The position numbers and the translations under genes are program-made. A stretch of 64,000 nt of DNA, taken from the NCBI GenBank assembly GCA_015501595.1, contig JADNRX010000203.1, forward strand, positions 37,050 through 101,049, given 5' to 3'. The DNA comes from Hymenopellis radicata. Lineage: Eukaryota > Basidiomycota > Agaricomycetes > Agaricales > Physalacriaceae. This document shows, piece by piece, positions 55,006-64,000 of this stretch (position 1 is the stretch's first letter; each line of letters begins with the position of its first letter). Under the pieces are notes generated by a model. It was not told the origin of the DNA. It worked only from the letters and a program-made list of their open reading frames with translations, and searched no databases.

Positions 55006-56975
55006 TTATGAGGTCTGAGGCTTGATCACCGCCTGTAACGGCCGTCCACGCCACACAGGAACCGTATGGTACCGGAACGCAACATCTGCAGCACTGTAAA
55101 TTGAATCCAATGATCAGCATCCCCGTCCTTACAAGAACCCGCATAACTCACCTCGTCTCAAAGAGCGTCATATCCAGCATCCGCATCGAATACCCGAACA
55201 TGAGGTACAACTCCGCCCACGCCAGGCTACATATCGCCTGGGTTAGCTAACATTGGAGGAGGAACAGCAGAATATCAGACCCACTTGATAGCAATACAGC
55301 TACGCGGTCCTTTGGAGAACACGACCAGGTACTTGTCGAGGAGCTTCGAATCAGCATGGGTCCATCGTTCCGGGTTGAACACGTGCGGGTCGGGGAAGAT
55401 GTTCGGGTTGAGGAGCACGAAGGATACGCCTGAGCTGACGATGCTCTGCATATAAATAATCATTAGTTTGAAAACGGCGCGACATTACAATGTGTACTCA
55501 CGTTCGGCGGCACGGTCACGCCATCGATGACCACAGACGCGGCGTCGTTGACGCGCGGCAGGGGCACGGTTACGCCCAAACTTAACCTCAGCGATTCTTT
55601 GATGACGCCAGTCTGGCATCGGAGCCTATCAGTCCATCCAACTGCGTAACGCTAAAAGGATGTTACTTACGAGATAAGGCAGCTTCTCGAGCTGCTCGTA
55701 CGAGAGCGGAATATCCTTGTCCGGCCACGCAGCGACGAGCTCGCTCTCCAGCTTCTTCTTAATCGCCGGGTTGTTGAGGACGTGGAAGAATCCAATGACC
55801 ATCGCATTGCTCGTAGTATCCGTTCCCGCGAGTAGGAACGCCAAAGCCTGCGAAAATGGCGTTCAGCATCTCTCCTTTATTCGTACCTGAGGAGCACGCT
55901 CACCTCCTCCATCAACGACTTCTTCGACGGCACCTGCTGCGACTTGAGCAGCTCCGGGGTGACCAAATGGTGGTACACCGTCTCGTGGTTCATATGGTTC
56001 AACGACGCCGGATTCGCCAAGATGCCATCGATCTGCTTCGACAGAAAGTGGCGCAACTGCACCACACCCACGATGTCCGGGTTCAGCAAGCTCGTAGCCC
56101 AGTCCGGTAGGAGGTGCAGGACGTTGAGGATGGGGAAGTGCTTCGTGGCGGTCATGATCGGCATGGCGCTTTCGATGGCGACGAGGATGGGGTGGTTGAA
56201 GTTTGGGGCGGAGAGACCCTCGAAGGAGTGCGCGTAGCAGTAGGCGGTCACGATGTCCATGGTTACGGCGCGCAGCCCTCTGAATAGGTTGGCGGGCTTG
56301 TCTGTGTATTCCGTGGCCAAACGCTCAATGAAGAGGTCGACCTGGACTTTTTGCGTAAGCGAGAATATTGGAGATATGCGTGCGTTCAACTCACCTTTTC
56401 TTGACCAGTCCTTCCAACTTCAAGATGGCGCGTCGCGAGAAGAGGGGATTAAGGATCTCCTCCGCTTTTTGTGATCTTGCTTGTCGATGAATCCGAATGA
56501 CGATTCGTCTTCGCCGAAACATTTGTAGAAAGCGGGCTCCTTGGTAAACTTTGAATACGAAGGATAGATCGCAAAGTACGCCTCGGGGCTGCTAAAATGC
56601 AACTAGTAACAGGGTCACTCAGTTATCCCAACCGCGATGTCAACTTCATCATACCTCATTGGGCCGCACTCGGATAACAGGTCCTGATGGGCAGAACACG
56701 TTAGATGAGAAGAATATGGCCGACATGGAACACACCATAGATGGTATGCAGTTGTTCAAGATGCTCCACAAAGCCTCCATCCAGCCAGACCTCGTAGTAG
56801 GCCTGATACTTGTTCGTCAGAGCGCGAGGCGCGGGCCGGGGAACTTGCGCAGCGGATGGAAGACGAGACGTGCAAGAACGACATACACCACGCGCAGGGC
56901 AAGCAATCCGAGTGAAAGCTCCAAGTAGGAGCGCTGCAGAAGAAAGTCTTTCACCGTAGTCGAGGTGAAGGACAT
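55006..56975 (-). CDS. Cytochrome P450, divergent family member with three one-base losses
   Basis: Start MSFTSTTVKDFLLQRSYLEL (membrane anchor), then VFHPLRKFPGPRLA. Further exons: FGFIDKQDHKKRR, MDIVTAYCYAHSFEGLSAPN, ALAFLLAGTDTTSNAM (I-helix), KLPYL, GVIKESLRLSLGVTVPLP (ExxR), FNPERWTHADSKLLDKYLVV and the haem loop FSKGPRSCIAIK. It ends RPLQAVIKPQTS at 55006. The last Gly of FxxGxRxCxG is Ala. The frame slips at about 56823, 56459-56460 and 56403. Each is repaired by one base in a G or C pair, so it may be a working gene with consensus errors. It is more distant from the 8-30-kb P450s than they are from each other. Confidence 0.85.
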
Positions 56976-57750
56976 TGTGGATGCGGGTTCCCGTGGATTT
57001 CAGCGACCTCCATCCTTATTATATCATATCGCCTGTAGCCCCGTATGTCTAGGACTTGAAAAACATCTGATGGAAAATGGTTGGGGTCCTGATTAATTTG
57101 TGTTGATCGAACTCGCGACGAGGGAGAGTCATTTTCGAAATGAACTTCAAATCCTGAAAACCTGCGAGGCGCGTATCATTCCAGAAGCCTTGAGTTTGCA
57201 GCTCGACTTGTCCATACGTCCTTGGAACCCACTGGGAACCCATGGCATCGTGTTACCACGATTCGACGTTCTTTTTGATGCCCATGCATCCCCATATACG
57301 CATTTCATAGTCATAGCCTCAGATAGGCTGCTTTTTGACAGAGACCTGCAGGGAGGCGAAGCCAATGGGTTTGCCCAGATTTTACTATTTGTGCCGACGT
57401 CCGGCGCAGAAGATGGAGTTGCGCAAAATTGATTCAGGCGAGTGCCACGGGGGCAGAAGTAACATCGTGGTGGGTAGTAAGAGCGGTACGGGGTCTATTT
57501 CTGTTTTGGGCGATTCGCGCCTTTTCCTTCTTCCACCAACTCAACCAGCCGCCCCAAGGTTATGTATGCTTCTGTGCAAGTGTCTCTGTTGTATCATCCT
57601 TCGTCGCCAGCCCCGTGTGCCTGCTATCAACATGCCCACCACTGGCACCATGCTTCACCCTGACCACCACAGTGGCAGTGGCACCACCAGCCGTCCCCGC
57701 CGCTGTTGTTGAGGTGAGTGCTCTCGGGTTCAAGTTGTTTACATCTTGAA
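56976..57750. other. Intergenic upstream of P450
   Basis: No gene is supported. Forward frames at 57,100-57,750 start at non-ATG codons or lack domains. Confidence 0.4.
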
Positions 57751-57754
57751 CAGA

Positions 57755-57850
57755 TCGCCCGTGGTTGTGTCCGTGCTCTTGTCCGTGGTTTCGTGGTCCG
57801 TGCTCTTGTCCGTGGTTTTGTGTTCGTGCTCTTGGCCATGCTCTTATGTT
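57755..57850. repeat. CCGTGGTT/CCGTGCTCTTG minisatellite
   Basis: About four degenerate units alternating GTCCGTGGTT and GTGCTCTTGTCCGTGG. In reverse frame they would encode HGQEHG-type repeats, but no gene context supports translation. Confidence 0.7.
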
Positions 57851-57854
57851 CATA

Positions 57855-58225
57855 CCCGTGAATGGTTGCCCTGCCTTGCTTCGTGGTGGGGGTACACGAA
57901 ATGAGGAATGCTGGCCGTCCTCCTAGTGTGAGGTTGGGGACCAGCGGGGGAAGGCGAATCGCGATCGGCCTGGACGCGTGTGAGATGCCAGGCACACACG
58001 TGGTCCGAAATCCTGTCGTCTTAACCACAAGACGAGGGCTACATATCCTTCCACCACCACCACTGTCCGAGTTTAACGCGTCTTGCTTGGCGTGTCAACT
58101 CGCTACGTTCATCTCGTAATGGGCCTTGGAGAGGAAGAATTCACGCTTTGACGCGTCTCGCGTTTCTGCATGCCGCATAGATCTGCGACAACGCCAGAGG
58201 GCCCAGTCCTTAGTTGGGCGCGCCC
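57855..58225 (-). repeat. Dispersed repeat copy A (SINE-like)
   Basis: It shares GCCCTGCCTTGCTTCG(T/C)GG, GGGGGTACACGAA(A/G)TGAGG, GTGGTCCGAAATCCTGTCGT, CTTAACCACAAG and AGTCCTTAGTTGGGCGCGC with copy B at 59,755-59,990. On the reverse strand the block TTGTGGTTAAGACGACAGG resembles a tRNA D-arm/box A, suggesting a tRNA-derived SINE. No clear box B is seen, so this is tentative. Confidence 0.6.
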
Positions 58226-58740
58226 ATGGGACGAGTCCGGTTGTTTCACTCGCACCCGCCCACCATGAAGTGATAGATCTGGTCTCCTTTGAGGAAGAGG
58301 AGCCGTCGCCTCACGTAGGTGAACGCTGTTAAGTCATTCGCAATGCGACCATCATTATATTTCTTAGCTCGTCCCAATACCAGCTTCCCTGGACAAAGGA
58401 GATCAAGAGGTAATCGACGTCATGAAGTTTCCTGACGAGGAGGAGGACTCTAAAGCTAGCGTTTTTGCAACCAGAGGAAATACGCTTTTATGTGGTGGTG
58501 AGTTCATTGGCTCATCTTTCAGTTTTCGTTAGCAAGTTCTGACACAGTACTATTTCAGCAACCAGACTCATTCGACGACCATTCATCAGATATCACCTTC
58601 ATCGACGACCAGAAGGATGATCCTCCTTGTGCCGGTGCACGAGTCCGTGTCTCCCATTCAGAGCCTGCTGTAGATCGCGAACGCACGCGCAATATAACCA
58701 TTTTTGGCTCCTACATGTCACCAATTCAATTGTATAGGTA
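58226..58740 (+). CDS. Spliced coding stretch with three SUMO-interaction-like motifs
   Basis: Three exons are visible: HHEVIDLVSFEEEEPSP, then (GTAGGT intron, CTTAG acceptor) DQEVIDVMKFPDEEEDS, then (GTGAGT intron, TTTCAG) SSDITFIDDQKDDPP and RNITIFGSYMSPIQLY. Each exon has a hydrophobic VIDL/VIDV/ITFI core followed by acids, the usual form of a SUMO-interacting motif. The start codon and the 3' end are uncertain. It may be a separate small gene or the 5' part of the gene at 58771. Confidence 0.45.
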
Positions 58741-58770
58741 CAGCCACAACTACTCTTGCCTCTTACCGCC

Positions 58771-59464
58771 ATGCCGAAAATAACGACGCCAAAACTGGCC
58801 CAGCGCTCCGGGCGCTGGATCACCAAGACAGACGCCATAAAGACCTACAAACTGGCCTCATCGGATCTCGATTCTATCCTGCCCATCACTGACGACCCAA
58901 ACCCCCGCCAGTACGGCATGCGCATGAAGAAGTACAACCGCAAGGATGTCGAGGAGCTCGCTCAGCGCCTTCGTACCAATTCCCAAGCGTCCGAATCTAC
59001 TAGTACCACGGAGTTGGCAGTCGCGAACGGCCCGCAGATCATGCGGACGACTGCGATGAATAATTTTGGGGTTCGTCGTGTTTCGCTTCCCAGCTGCATG
59101 AAACTAACAGGTTCCTTGCGAAGCTCAAATCTTGCCAAATGGACCGCCTCAAGCCCGTCAAAGTATTGCCGAACCCGTACAAGAGCGGTCAGACGATGCG
59201 GTTCTACAATCGCTGCGACGTCCAGGTGTGCCATGTCTTGACCTGACTTTTTTTGAACTAATAACGCAGGCGCTTGCGGACTCCATTGCAACGGCCGCTG
59301 CCGCGCCAACCGGGCTCCCGCGCCGCGGGAATACGACTCGGCGTGCGGCCCATGATATCGACGATGACCGCAACGTCTTCGATGGCATGTCCAATGAGGA
59401 GGCCGCATATGCGCTCGCGCGGTGGACGGGAATCTCCGGTCCCGCCATGGCGTACTGCCGCTGA
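58771..59464 (+). CDS. Hypothetical protein with two XPA-C-like modules
   Basis: The ATG at 58771 opens MPKITTPKLAQRSGRWITKT, then DAIKTYKLASSDLDSILPIT with DDPNPRQYGMRMKKYNRKDV and EEL. After an intron near 59,070-59,120 a second module reads FLAKLKSCQMDRLKPVKVLP with NPYKSGQTMRFYNRCDV. An exon joined at DVQ/ALADS (GTGTGC...ACGCAG) ends in ALARWTGISGPAMAYCR. Both modules share K..L...LD..PV...PNP....M..YNR.DVE.LA, the outline of the XPA C-terminal DNA-binding fold. Homology to XPA is inference. Function is unknown. Confidence 0.55.
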
Positions 59465-59754
59465 GCGGCGGAGCTGAGGAAACCAGCCAGGTATGTTTCC
59501 AGCATTTCTTGTGTTATGGGTTTTTGGCCCACGCTTATGGGAGAAACGGCTAGTAGGTGTTGGAATGACAATGTTTGTGCAGTTTTATCCCTGTCTACGG
59601 GATCGCGTGCAGTCATGGACAGTCGGATTGGTGCCAACACTGGTATCCTGGTCAGTTTGTATCGGAGATGTCTCTGACAGTGACTCTTTTAAATTGTATG
59701 TTGACATAGATTTGTATTTTTGTACTTATTTATCTTCATACTTCACACAATGAA

Positions 59755-60115
59755 TGATTGCCCTGCCTTGCTTCGCGGTGGGGGTACACGAAGTGAGGAA
59801 TGCTGGTCGTTTTCCTATTAGTGTGAGGTTGGTCCCTTGAGTAGGCGATCCGACGCGTCAGTGTGAGATGGGCACATGTGGTCCGAAATCCTGTCGTCTT
59901 AACCACAAGTCGAGGGCTATCCTTCCACCACCACCACCGCATGGATCTGCGACAACACTAGAGGGCTCAGTCCTTAGTTGGGCGCGCGCATACAACTGGA
60001 ATTATGTTACTTGGGACGAAACGATGTTAAACTTTTTTGACTCCTACAATTGTCCTACAATGCGTCTAATGTCACCAATTGTATATAGGTATGCAGTGCC
60101 TTACCATTATTCAAG
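59755..60115 (-). repeat. Dispersed repeat copy B (shortened)
   Basis: It is collinear with copy A for about 240 bases (TGATTGCCCTGCCTTGCTTC to TTAGTTGGGCGCGC). It then shares TTTTTTGACTCCTACA and GTCACCAATTGTATATAGGT with sequence at 58,705-58,740. Copy B lacks about 500 bases present between these blocks in A, the SIM-motif exons. Confidence 0.65.
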
Positions 60116-60258
60116 CTAGCTCCCATTGACAGTGATTGTCGTCACTGCAAGCAGTCGGGACGTCGCCGAAAGCAGTGAGCAGTGAGCACCGCTCTTGACG
60201 TCACCACCATGACCGGCCTTAAATTCCTCCTTTCACCTCCGAATCAACCACCGTTACA

Positions 60259-61831
60259 ATGACCTCGTACATTCGCCGCCTCGTTTCTGGACCAAAGGCA
60301 CGCTTCACCGACGCTGAGCTCGACGTCGAGCTCGATCTCGTCTATGTCAACCCTCGCCTGATTATTATGGGCTACCCCGCCTCAGGCATCGAGGGTCTTT
60401 ACCGCAACAACCGCGCCGACGTTAAACGTTTCCTTACTGAACGCCATGGAAAGGCATTTTGGGTGTGGAACTTTTGCCCTCTCAGTGAAAGTGGGGGCGG
60501 GTACGAGGAGAGCGTATTTGATGGGCGGGTTAGTAGGTGGCCTTGGCCTGATCATCACGCACCACCAGTTGCATATCTTCCTCTCATTGCTTCCGAGATA
60601 AGGACGTGGCTGGCGGGGTCCGAAGACAGGGTGGCAGTTGTACATTGCAAAGGTGCGTGACTGAGGTTCACAATACCAGGCTTTTATTGACACGCTGGCG
60701 CATTTAGCTGGAAAGGGCCGTTCGGGCACAATGGCATGCGCGTATCTGCTCCTAGAAATGTCGATGGACCAAAAGACTCGTGCAGCATCGACGGACGAAT
60801 CGGCTGATCAGCGCGCCGACGAACTCATTGATGCTGTACCGACTCTTGAAGATGATGACGAGGCCCACGTCGAGCAATCAGAATCCCAGAATGTTACAGA
60901 TACTGAGGAAATATCGGAATCGCCAAAGCAGATTACTCCTGCATCCACCATTGGGACCGTTACTCCCGCTAGCACCATCGTCCCTACATCTACCCTCGCC
61001 CCAACAATCGCCTCTTCCGTACCCCCTTCTACGCGTATATCTACCGAAAGTTCCAAGTCCACCCATACGACAACCGAAGCCTTGCACGGTATTCTCGCGT
61101 TACATACTTCCCGTCGCATGAAACCAGCGACGGATGGGAAGAAGGCCAAACAGGGCGTGAGCATACCCAGCCAAAGGCGTTACTTGCACTATTACGCGCG
61201 CATGCTCTCCCCCCAGCCCCAATCTCCCTCTGGGCGCGTACGTATCACCAAAATCACGCTTCGGATGTACCCGCCACCGCGTCTCGTCAGAGGATCGGTT
61301 ACTGTCAGTCTGGCGCGGTATGATGACGAGTTGGTCCAGCTTTTGGAAACGCACGTTGGCGACGTTAACCGAGCAGGACGGATTGGGCATGAAATATTCG
61401 GCCATGAGGGCAAGTGGGACAAGGCAAGATGGTGAGGCGGTTTGCGAAGATGGAGGAAAAGGAAGATGTTTGTGACTTTTAGTATTCCGACACTCTTTAT
61501 ACTAACGACTGTCATAGGTCCTGGAAGGCGAGTTGAAGGTGTACACATTGAAATCGCCGGAAGTCATCGTGGACGCGAGGCGAGAGATAAGGATCAAGTT
61601 GTATATGGGGCAGGTTAGTCGTATCACGCTGTGAGAACCGGTATTGACAATCCGATGTAGCTGTTCCTTGCATGGGCGTGGTTTATACCCTCGTTTGAAT
61701 TCCCATCGCCCGAAGGCTCGTATACGCTGAACCTTCCGCGCAAGTCTCTCGACTTTCCTGTGGGATTGGGCAAATGGCTTCATGACGTAGATGTAGACAT
61801 GGAGTGGGTCAGCGCGGCAAATCAGAGTTGA
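60259..61831 (+). CDS. TEP1: PTEN/Tep1-type phosphatidylinositol 3-phosphatase
   Basis: Start MTSYIRRLVSGPKARFTDAE, then LDLVYVNPRLIIMGYPASGI with EGLYRNNRADVKRFL, typical of PTEN (MGFPA...EGVYRN). RWPWPDHHAPPVAYL holds the WPD-type loop. The P-loop HCKAGKGRSGTMA is split by an intron (CAAAG/GTGCGT...TTTAG/CTGG). A long low-complexity insert (QITPASTIGTVTPASTIVPT) precedes the C2 domain (RITKITLRMYPPP, VLEGELKVYTLKSPEV, LNLPRKSLDFPVGLGKW). It removes the 3-phosphate from PIP3 and so restrains PI3K signalling. At 61517-61518 the acceptor side appears one G short. One more G keeps RW/VLEGEL in frame. Confidence 0.9.
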
Positions 61832-61939
61832 AGTATGGTATGTAGTATTTATTGGGATGGGTTTAGTGAAGCAGCATGCAGCATCCATCTAGTTTGACTG
61901 AAATTTTCTCGTAAGGCATGAGCAATATCGATCAACACA

Positions 61940-62020
61940 TGCCCCATGGCTGAGTTGGTTACAGCGTCCGACTGTTATCTGACTATCGGAAGGTCGTGAG
62001 TTCGAGCCTCACTGGGGCAG
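61940..62020 (+). tRNA. tRNA-Asn(GTT) with intron
   Basis: The acceptor TGCCCCA pairs perfectly with TGGGGCA, discriminator G. The body reads TGGCTGAGTTGGTTACAGC, anticodon stem TCCGA/TCGGA with loop CTGTTA plus an intron of about 7 nt, and T-arm GTGAG-TTCGAGC-CTCAC. It matches the eukaryotic tRNA-Asn consensus. A second-copy-free, intact gene. Confidence 0.92.
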
Positions 62021-62690
62021 TTGAGTAAATCCAGAACCGTCTGTTTTGTCTTCTTTTTGAAAGATCTACGTCGTACGATAGGGTTGCGCAGTAGGGTGGC
62101 GCAGTAAACCTCGGGGGGTGTTAGTAACGGTATTGATACCAACCCCCCAGGAGGCCCTGGTTTTGAAACCGTTAGTAACGGTTTCGATACCGGCACGTGC
62201 TTTTACCACGTGATGTGGCGCACCGCTTCGCCGCCCTCCGCCCGCCCTTATCCCGCCACTTTCAGCTTGCCTGAGGGCCAGTGCGCCATCACGTGAATTT
62301 GTCACGTGTCAGTATCGAAACTGTACTGATACCTCGGCCGAGGTTTCGATACCGAATCAATACTGTTACTTGATTGGGCATGGGCCGACAAGCGGCGAGG
62401 CACAAACCTTTCTTGTCGACATCGATTTATAGGTGTAATACATAACTACAACAGAATGTTTTGAAGGTGAGTACATGCTCGATGCCTCTCTCGCTAATGG
62501 AAACACAGGTTATGGCCATGATACTTATCTGGCCTTCGAATCAGTCCACGCGAGCTTCTGACACGCCGGAATGCGCTGCACTCGTTTGTTGACCCATCAT
62601 AGTGAGAGGCAAAGAATCAATGGGGGACAGTCTGGCCGCTGGCGGACGGGAGCGAAGTGGGTTTTCATAAAACGAAATGCTTCATTCATT
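62021..62690. other. Intergenic with MITE-like repeat
   Basis: No gene is seen. It contains the palindromic GGTATCGAAAC repeat block described separately and CACGTG motifs at about 62,206-62,307. Confidence 0.5.
62121..62371. mobile_element. MITE-like element built of GGTATCGAAAC palindromes
   Basis: The left end GTTAGTAACGGTATTGATAC and the right end (reverse complement) GTAACAGTATTGATTCGG resemble each other. Internal copies are GTTAGTAACGGTTTCGATAC, AGTATCGAAACTG and TGATACCTCGGCCGAGGTTT. TACCACGTGATG and CATCACGTGAATT are also inverted. No target duplication can be assigned with confidence, and there is no coding capacity. Confidence 0.5.
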
Positions 62691-62970
62691 CACAGGAAAT
62701 ACAGCTCCTGAGAAACAGCGCGAACACTGATAAAAGCTTGTATAGACGAGAAGCGGGCGCCTGATAGTACACACTGAGTAAACCACGCGAAGACACGCGC
62801 ACTCAATACAAACCACGCGCGGCCGGCGCCATAGCCCGTGCTGAGGTTGTCGTTGTCGTTGTCATCGAGCCTTGAGGTAGATGGGTGCGGGTCCGCTGAC
62901 GGCTTCTTCTGCAAGCTCGCGGTCGTAGTGACGAACACGGCGGTGGCGGAGGGTCGTGATGATGCACCGG
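62691..62970. other. Uncertain reverse open frame region
   Basis: A reverse frame, 62,690-62,938, reads TTTASLQKKPSADPHPSTSR and DDNDNDNLSTGYGAGRAWF, reminiscent of a Ser/Thr-rich GPI-type C-terminus. No upstream exons are found, so no gene is called. Confidence 0.25.
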
Positions 62971-63153
62971 TGTAGGTACTGGGACTCGGCTAGTCACACA
63001 GACACTCGGATGATAGTGGTCTTCAGACAAGGTGTACATTCGGAGCCTGTGTACGTTATAACATCCGTGCTACCTGTGTCCGTATAACATAATCGAGACC
63101 TACATCCCATACAAACTTGAAATATCAACCTCCGGGTTGATCTGCTGGATGCC
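62971..63153. repeat. 183-bp direct repeat, copy 1
   Basis: Identical, base for base by eye, to 63644-63826. It begins TGTAGGTACTGGGACTCGGC and ends GATCTGCTGGATGCC. The two copies are 490 bases apart. Confidence 0.92.
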
Positions 63154-63643
63154 TACACCAACGCAAAGCAGAATGCAATAGCGATCAATGATAGCGGTGG
63201 GTGTTGGATGGAATGAATGTGATCGGTGGTGGTGGCGGAAACATATGTCGAGTGAGGAATGAGTGGCAATCATTGGGCTCCCAGAACGTAGAGGTGAGCA
63301 TTCGGCGCTCTTCGTAACCTCCCTGGCCTGTTATGATCTATGCCGTCTCGGAATGTTGGGCTCCCAGCGCTCTCAAAGCGGATACTCGGTCCGTTGACCG
63401 TCCAACTCTGCCTGGCCTGTTACAATCCCCTCCTTCACGACCAGAACATTCGGAAACACTTCTCTCCTCATCCCAATGTCAAATCCTCTGATGTACGGCT
63501 GTTCAAACGATGCGCAATGCGTGGAATACGGTGACGGTGATGGCGAGTGATAACGGACAATGTGGACTTGTCGACGCAATCGGTAGCGATCAGACTCTGG
63601 AATCTGGAGGCTGCTGGTGGTTCGAAGTGCGGTGGTCACCAGA
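63154..63643. other. Spacer between the 183-bp repeats
   Basis: No gene is seen. TTGGGCTCCCAG occurs twice (about 63,272 and 63,356), and CTGGCCTGTTA occurs twice (63,324 and 63,412). Confidence 0.4.
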
Positions 63644-63826
63644 TGTAGGTACTGGGACTCGGCTAGTCACACAGACACTCGGATGATAGTGGTCTTCAGA
63701 CAAGGTGTACATTCGGAGCCTGTGTACGTTATAACATCCGTGCTACCTGTGTCCGTATAACATAATCGAGACCTACATCCCATACAAACTTGAAATATCA
63801 ACCTCCGGGTTGATCTGCTGGATGCC
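63644..63826. repeat. 183-bp direct repeat, copy 2
   Basis: Second identical copy of 62971-63153. Flanks differ (ACCAGA upstream, GATGTATG downstream), so the duplication boundary is sharp on both sides. Confidence 0.92.
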
Positions 63827-64000
63827 GATGTATGTCCAGACAGTACGCGAGGCGCCGAGATCAGAGTAGATTAGTCTAGATATGATTAGTTCCGAGTACT
63901 TATAGTCACGCTGTCCGTAGCTAGCTCTTGGTCTGTCTTACGACCACCATCTTCATGCTCTCTCGTCGACGGTCTGAGAACCCACAAGGGTTCTCTGTCC
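63827..64000. other. Window end, possible gene start
   Basis: ACTTATAGTC at about 63,897 and an ATG at 63955 (MLSRRRSENPQGFSV, running off the window) could be a promoter and gene start on the plus strand. Too short to support. Confidence 0.2.

Noticed and set aside
57755..57850. His/Gly-rich coding repeat (HGQEHG)
   Set aside because: No upstream gene structure; better explained as a minisatellite.
62971..63826. LTR retrotransposon pair
   Set aside because: The 183-bp repeats lack TG...CA ends, a primer binding site and any gag-pol sequence, and the internal region is only 490 bp.

Overview
This window is nuclear DNA of a filamentous basidiomycete, most likely an Agaricomycete. Genes are split by many introns of about 50-70 bases with GTRNGT-type donors, and coding is on both strands. 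Three intron-bearing tRNA genes are present. The gene content is typical of wood- and litter-decay fungi: glyoxal oxidases, expanded P450s, F-box proteins, a GH17 beta-glucanase, an RNA-dependent RNA polymerase relic and Zn2Cys6/C2H2 regulators. No organism can be named from sequence alone.

Layout. 1-4.7 kb: the N-terminus of a P450 leaving the window, tRNA-Gly, an NmrA-like reductase, a P450 exon relic and mitochondrial Trp-tRNA synthetase. 4.8-34.3 kb: an accessory region with mirror symmetry. The left arm reads glyoxal oxidase (-), family-X relic (+), P450 (+), truncated P450 (+). The right arm reads P450 (-), P450 (-), family X (-), glyoxal oxidase (+). Between the arms lie a GH17 glucanase, an NmrA-like protein, a Zn2Cys6 regulator and a small orphan gene. 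Two DNA transposons sit in P450 genes. One is a 369-bp element with perfect 27-bp terminal repeats and a 10-bp target duplication, inside an exon. The other is a 2.3-kb element with an 8-bp target duplication, inside the last intron, and it carries a captured ferric-reductase fragment.

34-52.7 kb is denser and housekeeping-like: two F-box-type proteins, a repeat-containing orphan, tRNA-Cys, a PP2A leucine carboxyl methyltransferase, an RdRP relic, an SLC41/MgtE transporter, SAGA subunit Ada3/Ngg1, Pol I subunit A34.5, the bifunctional thiamine enzyme Thi20 and a C2H2 factor. 52.7-55 kb is gene-poor and rich in perfect hairpins. 55-64 kb holds another P450, a SUMO-interaction-motif-like coding stretch, an XPA-C-like protein, a PTEN/Tep1 phosphatase, tRNA-Asn and several dispersed repeats.

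A caution runs through the window. At least 16 apparent frameshifts, including ones in conserved single-copy genes (Thi20, the leucine methyltransferase, Tep1), are each repaired by lengthening a G or C run by one base. Many apparently broken genes may therefore be consensus errors rather than pseudogenes. The P450s, glyoxal oxidases, NmrA-like proteins and Zn2Cys6 factor could form an oxidative metabolite or detoxification locus, but that grouping is inference from proximity.
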